A stretch of 8,684 nt of DNA from JADJPL01 sp049315745 (GTDB taxonomy: Bacteria > Bacteroidota > Bacteroidia > Chitinophagales > Saprospiraceae), in assembly GCA_049315745.1 (NCBI GenBank), contig JBMOJO010000152.1, positions 1-8,684 of the forward strand, written 5' to 3'. Position numbers and translations under genes: made by a program. Below, piece after piece: positions 1 to 4,888 of this stretch. How positions within the stretch are numbered: the first letter of the stretch is position 1; every line of letters begins with the position of its first letter. Below the pieces are notes generated by a model that worked only from the letters and a program-made list of their open reading frames with translations, did no database searches and was not told the origin of the DNA.

Positions 1-129
1 CTCTCAAAAGATAATTTGGCGCGAAGCGCCATGAAAAACCTTTTTACACAACCCCTTTCGAAAGAATATTCTACCGCCGTAGGCGGCAAAAACCTTTTTA
101 CACAACCTCAAGACTTTTCACACAACTCC
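1..129 (+). repeat. Palindromic intergenic repeat, copy A (truncated at window start)
   Basis: Two modules lie in tandem and in the same orientation. Module 1 (1-55) matches 4728-4782 at 51 of 55 positions; it has a hairpin with a 5-bp stem (18-22 with 26-30) closed by a GAA triloop, followed by the tail AAAAACCTTTTTACACAACC at 34-53. Module 2 (about 63-110) has a CCGCC-GTA-GGCGG hairpin (74-86) and the identical 20-mer tail at 88-107; it matches the reverse complement of 4624-4670. A third, degraded tail (AAGACTTTTCACACAAC, 110-126) follows. The window opens exactly where copy B has the right arm of its large palindrome, so the real element probably extends left of the window. It is intergenic, downstream of the HMG-CoA synthase gene. 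Confidence 0.85.
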
Positions 130-132
130 CCG

Positions 133-153
133 GGGGCCGAGGGGGCCCCTTTT
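133..153 (+). terminator. GC-rich hairpin followed by TTTT
   Basis: GGGGCC (133-138) pairs with GGCCCC (144-149) around the loop GAGGG and is followed by four Ts on the plus strand. This resembles a weak intrinsic terminator for transcription arriving from the left, i.e. from outside the window or through repeat copy A. The minus strand, on which the adjacent HMG-CoA synthase gene ends at 176, has no T-run after the stem, so it is a poor candidate for terminating that gene except as an RNA-stabilising hairpin. Confidence 0.35.
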
Positions 154-175
154 CAACGGACAGAACAAAGGCAGT

Positions 176-1768
176 TTAAAGCTGTGGCGTTGCTGCGGGC
201 GTTGCCGCTGCGTCAGTTTTCTTGATGTAGCGCCATTGATAGCTCCGTGCCCCGGTGTAGTTTCCGGGGGCATCGTTGACTTCGTGCAGATAAAACTCAC
301 CTGAAACAGCGCCTACGCTTTCCCGCAGGGCCTGGCGGTGCAATTTTTCATAGGTCGGATAATCGAGGGGCTGACGTTCCTGCAGGCGCTCCATCACTTT
401 CCAACGCTGCACGATTTGCCGCCATTGAGGCTGAACAGTCCCTTCAAAAACTTTGGATTTCGAACCACTGCCGTAAGCAAAAAAACCGATGAGGGCCCCG
501 TCAAGATCGGCATTTTCGGTAAAATCTGCCGCAAGGGTACTCATGAAGGCCAGAAAAATCGAGGAGGTGTACATATTTCCGATCATGGACGAAGCACGCT
601 CGCCTTTCTCGATCTTTAAATCAACGACCCGACGGTAAGCTTTTGTTTTGGTGATTGCCCGCAGGAAATTACCATAAGCCACTTCATACGCCTCGAAACT
701 GTCGAACTCCTCCGGTGAAGGCTGCTGTACACTGAGTTCCTTTTGGATTTCCGGCCATTGGCCCGACTTCAGCGCTTCCTCGAAAAAGATTTCGGAAAAC
801 ATCCGGCGTGCCTGATAAGCGTACGGCAGGTGAAAGGCCATTCGTTGCCAGCGTTCGGTTACCGGCGTTTGCGGCGCAAGGCGGTTGAGCTCGGCAAACG
901 ACTGGAGGGACTCCCGGATGCGCTGCTGGTAGCATTGATTGGAGTAAGGGCCATCTACCATGGGCGTTTCCTTGTGCAGGGAAATACCCGACTCGTTACT
1001 ATCTAAAAAGCCATTGACTTCGAGCGTTTGGGGAAGGCCGGCGAGGATATGCGCTGCTGAGACGTGCGGCATGCCGGCCAGTTTGAGGACTTCTTCCACG
1101 ACCTGTTCCTTGGAGAAGGTACGGATCGGTTTGAAAAAATCGTGAACGCTGCGCGTCGCCACGCCCCAGTTGCCGTCAATGGAGAGCAGGCGGGGGTTTT
1201 GACGCACCAGCAGCGCAATGGCACCGGCGCCCTGGGTATATTCCCCCGCAGAACCGAGCTCGTATTTTGCAATATCGGCACTGACGACGATGCCAATCCG
1301 GCCTGCGTCCCCGCGCACCCAATCGAGGGTGTTCTGCAGGGCATCCACCGCACCGATACAGGCAAAGGTCAGGTCTACTACATCGCAGTTGAGGAAACAA
1401 TCCGGGCCGTAATCTTTTTCAAAGTAGTCCGATAACATGGAGAGGACATAAGTTGCCGTAGGTTTTGAGCCGTCGAGCGCACTCTCCGTGCCCATGTAAA
1501 TTCTGCCGATTTGTCCCGGATCCAGCTTATTTCGCTCAATTAAATCCAGGACTGCATTCGCGGCCATTGTCGCAGTATCTTCATGTGCATCGGGAAATGC
1601 CATGGCCTGAAGGCCCAGGCCGTCCCTGAGCTTTGCAAGTTCATAACCCCGGGCTTCGGCAAGCGCTTCCATAGACAGGTAAGTACGGGGAACGTACAGC
1701 GACATATCGTCTATGCCGACAGGATTTGTAGTATGTTGACGACCATTGGCATGTAGCGTCATGAGCAT
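176..1768 (-). CDS. mvaS: Hydroxymethylglutaryl-CoA synthase
   Basis: This 530-residue cytosolic thiolase-fold enzyme condenses acetyl-CoA with acetoacetyl-CoA to give HMG-CoA, the first committed step of the mevalonate route to isoprenoids. The catalytic triad is visible: Glu95 in YMGTES, the acyl-accepting Cys137 in LTFACIGAV, and His313 in AFHLPYAYQ. Other family landmarks are GSAGEYTQGAGAIALLV (about 172-188), KPI (213-215), IGNMYTSSIFLAF (396-408) and GFFAYGSGSKSKVFEG (428-443), typical of the C-terminal half. At 530 residues it is longer than classical Gram-positive MvaS (about 390) and closer to the larger eukaryote-like form. The ATG at 1768 is followed by a second in-frame ATG at 1762; no Shine-Dalgarno separates them, and conserved sequence begins near residue 17, so either could be used. 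The last 13 or so residues are an Ala/Thr/Pro-rich tail with no family counterpart that I recognise. No other mevalonate gene is in the window. Confidence 0.93.
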   Translation of the reverse strand: MLMTLHANGRQHTTNPVGIDDMSLYVPRTYLSMEALAEARGYELAKLRDGLGLQAMAFPDAHEDTATMAANAVLDLIERNKLDPGQIGRIYMGTESALDGSKPTATYVLSMLSDYFEKDYGPDCFLNCDVVDLTFACIGAVDALQNTLDWVRGDAGRIGIVVSADIAKYELGSAGEYTQGAGAIALLVRQNPRLLSIDGNWGVATRSVHDFFKPIRTFSKEQVVEEVLKLAGMPHVSAAHILAGLPQTLEVNGFLDSNESGISLHKETPMVDGPYSNQCYQQRIRESLQSFAELNRLAPQTPVTERWQRMAFHLPYAYQARRMFSEIFFEEALKSGQWPEIQKELSVQQPSPEEFDSFEAYEVAYGNFLRAITKTKAYRRVVDLKIEKGERASSMIGNMYTSSIFLAFMSTLAADFTENADLDGALIGFFAYGSGSKSKVFEGTVQPQWRQIVQRWKVMERLQERQPLDYPTYEKLHRQALRESVGAVSGEFYLHEVNDAPGNYTGARSYQWRYIKKTDAAATPAATPQL

Positions 1769-1829
1769 GGATTTTTCTGTTCTTGTAACCGTGCGAATAA
1801 TAAAATTCTGTTCGATGCCTAATCTTCGA

Positions 1830-1859
1830 TTTACGACTAACGCGGTAAGTTATAATTTG
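1830..1859 (+). promoter_or_regulatory. Candidate promoter for the DUF6340 gene
   Basis: An AT-rich block contains TATAAT at 1851-1856, running on as TATAATTTG, which is one base longer than the Bacteroidota -7 pattern TAnnTTTG. TTTACG at 1830-1835 is a poor upstream element with a short 15-bp gap. The site lies in the divergent 287-bp gap between the HMG-CoA synthase and DUF6340 genes and would give a leader of roughly 190 nt. This is motif matching by eye only. Confidence 0.25.
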
Positions 1860-2055
1860 TTTAATTTGCAGGGCGCTTAATTCTGAAGACGAGGGCCGCT
1901 ACCCGGTCAAAATAAGCTGTTTTTTGTTCAAATAGCACCATTCCGGGGGAATATGCCAGAAAGCCCTGGAAAAAATATGCGTGCAGGCGAAAAAGCGCCA
2001 TTTTAGGCCCAAGGTGACCTGCTGCAGCAAATCGAACAGTCTAAAGAACAATAAT

Positions 2056-3108
2056 ATGAAATTATTAAAACTCCCGCTGTTTCTTTTTCTTTTTGCACTC
2101 CTTTCCGGATGCAGCACCAGCCAGACCATGCTGGAAGTGTTGCGGCCCTCGGAGATTGTACTGCCCGATCATATCCAGACGATCGCGGTAGTGGACAGGA
2201 GCAAGCCGGAAAAAGGTTTTGCCAATTTTGTCGAAGGGCTGATCTCCGGCGAAAGCATCGGCCAGGACCGACAGGGGCGGGAAAATGCCGTGCAGGGCCT
2301 GATCTCCGCACTTGCCAGGACACCGCGCTTCACCGTAAAGTCAACGGCACTCGAAATTACCGGGTCCCGCACAGGCGCGCAGATGATGCCTCCCCTGGGC
2401 TGGAAGGAAATCGAAGATATTTGCAGGCGCTACGATGCCCAGGCGGTGGCGGCTATCGAATCCTACGATACGGATATGAATACGGTTTTTTCATCCAGGC
2501 AAAACCAGGTCAAGGGAAAGGATAGCACCGTGACGGTCAGAACAACTTTTACGGCTACCCGCAACCTCCGCGTCCATGTCGGTTGGAGACTGTATGATCC
2601 CAAAACACAGGTCGTACTCGACGAGACAATCATCTCCGACTTAAACGAAGACCGCGGCTTCGGCGATACCCAGCAAGCAGCTACCAATAACCTCGAAAGC
2701 GCCTATAATATCACCCGCGTTCTATCTGCCCAGATCGGAGAAAAATATGGCAGGCGGATTGCCCCCGTGTGGACGGCCGTCCCCCGGACATATTACACCA
2801 CTGCAAAAAATGCGGGAAAGGAACCAATGGAGAAAGCCGACCGCTATGTGAAAGCAGGCGATTGGGAAGAAGCCGCAAACATCTGGCGGGCACTTACCGA
2901 AAAAAAGGACCAGGCCACGGCAGGGCGGGCCGCCCATAACCTGGCGCTGGCAGCCGAACGCAACGGAAACCTCCCGGCAGCCCTGGAATGGGCAAGAATG
3001 GCCTACGCCAAATTTGGCAACAAGGCAAGCCGGGCCTACATACGTACCCTCGAGCAACGGATTGCCGAGCAGGCCAGACTCAACTATCAGATGAAAGACC
3101 GCACCTGA
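2056..3108 (+). CDS. DUF6340 family lipoprotein
   Basis: This is a 350-residue predicted lipoprotein. The signal sequence is a Lys-containing start, a Leu/Phe core (4-16) and the lipobox LSGC, with Cys19 as lipidation site. The +2 residue is Ser and no acidic surface-export stretch follows, so a periplasm-facing outer-membrane location is likely. The open frame extends upstream to an ATG at 1981, but that would put 25 charged, Cys-containing residues before the signal peptide, so the ATG at 2056 is the start. The N-terminal part (about 40-235) matches the pattern I know from DUF6340 proteins: a TIAVVDRS strand, a KEIEDICRRYDAQAVAAIESYD segment and a VGWRLYDPKTQVVLDE strand. The C-terminal 100 residues are helical and TPR-like (KAGDWEEAANIWRAL; AAHNLALAAERNGNLPAALE). 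The function is unknown; the TPR-like end suggests protein contacts. It stands alone, with a convergent 74-bp gap to the DUF6671 gene. Confidence 0.85.
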   Translation: MKLLKLPLFLFLFALLSGCSTSQTMLEVLRPSEIVLPDHIQTIAVVDRSKPEKGFANFVEGLISGESIGQDRQGRENAVQGLISALARTPRFTVKSTALEITGSRTGAQMMPPLGWKEIEDICRRYDAQAVAAIESYDTDMNTVFSSRQNQVKGKDSTVTVRTTFTATRNLRVHVGWRLYDPKTQVVLDETIISDLNEDRGFGDTQQAATNNLESAYNITRVLSAQIGEKYGRRIAPVWTAVPRTYYTTAKNAGKEPMEKADRYVKAGDWEEAANIWRALTEKKDQATAGRAAHNLALAAERNGNLPAALEWARMAYAKFGNKASRAYIRTLEQRIAEQARLNYQMKDRT

Positions 3109-3182
3109 AATATACCCCATATTTTTCATTGCGGCGCAAAAAGAGGCCCCCCTTGCTGTCGGCTGTCTTTGCGGCAGCTGAA

Positions 3183-4025
3183 TCATGGGTTGCACCAGTC
3201 GCAATGGGCCGGATCAGCCATAAGTAATCCGTCGGGCCTGTGCTTTTCTGTTGAAAATCCGCATCGGCGGCAGATCCAGCGGTGCGTCCTGGCCAAAGCA
3301 GTCGGTATATTGCACAGGCTGCAGGGTAGGCCCGGGATCGCTTCGGCGATTTCAAAGCCGGGGGTATTACAGGCAGGACAATAGCACATCAACTTATCGG
3401 CCAATCCCTCAGCGGCTTGTCCAATGACCTTCATCCGCATAGGGTTGTACATTGCGCGCATATCGGTTTCTGCCCAAACAACGCCCCCGAGAATGCTCAA
3501 ATCGGAGAAATGTTTTGAAAGATCCGCCCATGTTCCGATTCCCTTCACCATATCCGCCCCGTTCTTCAGGATGAGCCGGTGCCCGGGGAAACCTGCAGAA
3601 CGGGCAAATTGCTCCAGATCCGGCCATTGGGCCACCGCCCCTTGTGCATAATTGGTAGCCACGGAAAGTACGGATGCCTGGATCTCGAAGTTGTTGGCAG
3701 TGTCCAAAAGCAAAAGCAGTTCATGGTCAGCAGCCACGAAGGGGAGTTCGGGATGCGGCCCAAAACTCCCTTCGCTCGCGAGTGCCATCGTCGCTCCTGT
3801 CGCGTTCAATACTGCCATCGCCTTTTTTCGGGCAGTCTCAAGGGCGGTACCCTCCCGTACGACTTCGCCGCTAAAAGTGCCAAAACAATCCGTATCCAGA
3901 TCCGGAACGACCGCGATTTGCCATCCCAATCTTCGGCTAAAAACCGGTCCAATAGCCTGCTCCTTACCGTGCATACTCGCCAGCAGCACCCGGTCGGAAG
4001 AAAAAAAGCTGCCCATCTTGTGCAT
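3183..4025 (-). CDS. DUF6671 family protein with four CxxC pairs
   Basis: This 280-residue soluble protein has no signal peptide or membrane segment. Its pattern fits the DUF6671 family: DTDCFGTFSGEV (45-56), ASEGSFGPHP (83-92), then WAETDMRAMYNPMRMKVI (184-201) and a cysteine-rich C-terminus. The latter holds four CxxC pairs, Cys216/219, Cys235/238, Cys252/255 and Cys275/278, the spacing of two zinc-ribbon-like sites. The biochemical role is not known to me; the conserved acidic, His and Asn residues in the first 200 residues suggest an enzyme-like core, but this is inference. The start ATG overlaps the msrB stop by one base (TGATG, 4027-4023), so translation is probably coupled to msrB and both come from one transcript. 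A second Met at residue 4 (MGSFF) is an alternative start. The gene converges on the DUF6340 gene. Confidence 0.85.
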   Translation of the reverse strand: MHKMGSFFSSDRVLLASMHGKEQAIGPVFSRRLGWQIAVVPDLDTDCFGTFSGEVVREGTALETARKKAMAVLNATGATMALASEGSFGPHPELPFVAADHELLLLLDTANNFEIQASVLSVATNYAQGAVAQWPDLEQFARSAGFPGHRLILKNGADMVKGIGTWADLSKHFSDLSILGGVVWAETDMRAMYNPMRMKVIGQAAEGLADKLMCYCPACNTPGFEIAEAIPGLPCSLCNIPTALARTHRWICRRCGFSTEKHRPDGLLMADPAHCDWCNP

Positions 4026-4465
4026 CAGTCTTCCCGCTTAAGGGCAATGGAGTTGATACAATATCGCAGCCGGCCTGGCGGCGGGCCGTCCGGAAAAACG
4101 TGCCCAAGATGGGCGTCGCATACATTGCAACAGACTTCGACGCGCTGCATGCCAAAGCTGTTGTCCACCCGGTATTTGATGACGTTGTCCGTTACCGGTA
4201 AAGTAAATGAAGGCCAGCCGGTGCCGCTGTCAAACTTTTCCCCCGAATCAAACAAGGCGGTGCCGCAACACACACAACAATAGCGGCCGGGCGCGTAGCT
4301 GCTGCAAAACTCCCCGCTGAACGGACGCTCCGTTCCATGCCTGCGGGTAATCCTAAATGCCTCCGGGCCCAGGATGGCCGCCCATTCGGCTTCAGTCCGC
4401 TCTACCCGACGCTCAGGAGGAAGATTTCCCTGCGAAGCAATTTCAAGAATTGTTTTCCAATTCAT
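4025..4465 (-). CDS. msrB: Peptide-methionine (R)-S-oxide reductase MsrB
   Basis: This 146-residue enzyme reduces methionine-R-sulfoxide in proteins, using thioredoxin-type reductant; with no signal peptide it should be cytosolic. Diagnostic motifs are GTERPFSG (44-51), SGTGWPSF (80-87), HLGHVFPDGP (119-128) and the catalytic RYCINS with Cys136. The structural zinc is held by Cys64/Cys67 (in CCVCCG) and Cys113/Cys116 (in CCNVC). The classical resolving-cysteine position, DSGCGWPSF in many homologues, is Thr82 here; Cys54 in SGEFCSS is the likeliest substitute, by analogy with MsrBs that use a more N-terminal resolving Cys. The ATG at 4465 follows an A-rich leader without a Shine-Dalgarno. It is the first gene of a two-gene operon with the DUF6671 gene, whose ATG overlaps its TGA stop. 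The upstream divergent region to the sulfatase carries repeat copy B. Confidence 0.95.
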   Translation of the reverse strand: MNWKTILEIASQGNLPPERRVERTEAEWAAILGPEAFRITRRHGTERPFSGEFCSSYAPGRYCCVCCGTALFDSGEKFDSGTGWPSFTLPVTDNVIKYRVDNSFGMQRVEVCCNVCDAHLGHVFPDGPPPGRLRYCINSIALKRED

Positions 4466-4611
4466 CTATTTTTATTTTCTTGCACAACGACAGCGCATCG
4501 AAAATGTTTACCCCGGAGCTGTCCTGCAAGCCGTTGCCCGACCGGTTAAACCAATTGATATTTAGAAGTATCTATTTGGCAGGTCATTGCCCCAAAAAAT
4601 AATATTTGGTA

Positions 4612-4794
4612 TGCGTGTATTCTGAGGTTGTGCAAAAAGTATTTTGCCGCCTGCGGCGGCAGAATTTTCTCTTGAGAGGCACGTCATTTTCGCAATTTCG
4701 CGAAGCGAAATTTCGAAAATGACGTGCCTCTCAAAATATAATTTGGCGTGAAGCGCCGTAAAAAACCTTTTTACACAACCCCAGAATACATGCA
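4612..4794 (+). repeat. Palindromic repeat element, copy B, with cloverleaf-like fold
   Basis: The outer inverted arms are 4612-4645 and 4761-4794, matching at 29 of 34 positions. They enclose three stem-loops: GCCGCC-TGC-GGCGGC (4646-4660); a 63-nt near-perfect palindrome (4672-4734); and GGCGT-GAA-GCGCC (4745-4757). The right side (4728-4782) is 51/55 identical to 1-55 and ends in the same 20-mer tail AAAAACCTTTTTACACAACC (4761-4780). The left side is module 2 of copy A in reverse orientation, so the same two modules face each other here but are tandem in copy A. There is no coding capacity and no obvious target-site duplication at either possible boundary. It resembles REP/BIME or MITE-type elements moved in trans. 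Confidence 0.85.
4672..4734. repeat. 63-nt near-perfect palindrome
   Basis: The arms 4672-4692 and 4714-4734 are perfect inverted repeats of 21 bp. After one C/T mismatch (4693/4713) pairing continues for 8 bp (4694-4701 with 4705-4712), leaving the GAA triloop 4702-4704 inside a GCGAAGC core. The total is 29 of 30 possible pairs. It forms the central arm of repeat copy B and would be a very stable hairpin in single-stranded DNA or in RNA of either strand. Confidence 0.95.
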
Positions 4795-4802
4795 AAATCC
4801 TT

Positions 4803-4817
4803 CGCGGCGAAGCCGCG
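4803..4817. repeat. Perfect GC hairpin with GAA triloop in the sulfatase leader
   Basis: CGCGGC (4803-4808) and GCCGCG (4812-4817) form a perfect 6-bp stem around GAA, again centred on GCGAAGC (4807-4813). It lies 8 bp outside the right arm of repeat copy B and 71 bp before the sulfatase start, so it could be an accessory part of the element or a leader structure. There is no T-run after it, so it is not a standard intrinsic terminator. Confidence 0.7.
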
Positions 4818-4888
4818 GATACCCCTGGTAAATAGTTACATTTAGAAATTGAATGACCTGCACCTTTTAACCTGCAAAATCACCTGAA

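Larger units (their letters stand above)
4466..4888. other. 423-bp divergent intergenic region between msrB and sulfatase
   Basis: No credible gene was found here. The left third (4466-4611) is the msrB leader; it includes the palindrome GGTTAAACC (4544-4552) and A/T-rich tracts but no convincing TTTG/TAnnTTTG promoter. The middle (4612-4794) is repeat copy B. The right part (4795-4888) is the sulfatase leader, with a GAA-triloop hairpin (4803-4817), a TACATTTAG sequence (4837-4845) one substitution from TAnnTTTG but lacking a matching upstream element, and three spaced ACCTG words just before the start codon. A short open frame on the minus strand (4562-4795) is made almost wholly of repeat sequence and is not a gene. 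Confidence 0.7.

Noticed and set aside
1..129. CRISPR-like array
   Set aside because: Only two full tail repeats occur, the intervening sequence is itself a repeated hairpin module rather than a unique spacer, and there are no cas genes.
16..225. A 69-codon plus-strand open frame with a repeated GKNLFTQP motif
   Set aside because: It is translation of repeat copy A; the repeated peptide is simply the 20-mer tail read twice. It also runs into the 3' end of the HMG-CoA synthase gene.
1981..2055. An upstream ATG that would extend the DUF6340 lipoprotein by 25 residues
   Set aside because: The extension is basic, contains two cysteines and would bury the signal peptide. The ATG at 2056 gives a standard lipoprotein signal.
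3109..3182. Bidirectional terminator between the DUF6340 and DUF6671 genes
   Set aside because: Possible pairings such as GCTGTC with GGCAGC need a long loop and a wobble pair, and no good T-run follows; support is too weak to annotate.
3579..4283. A 234-codon plus-strand open frame antisense to msrB and DUF6671
   Set aside because: It overlaps two genes with clear conserved motifs on the other strand. Its protein has no domain pattern and looks like an antisense shadow.
4626..4780. An insertion sequence with terminal inverted repeats
   Set aside because: The element is too short to encode a transposase and shows no target-site duplication; it could only be a non-autonomous element.
4562..4795. 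A 77-codon minus-strand open frame upstream of msrB
   Set aside because: Almost all of it lies inside repeat copy B and its large palindrome, and there is no recognisable domain or ribosome-binding site.
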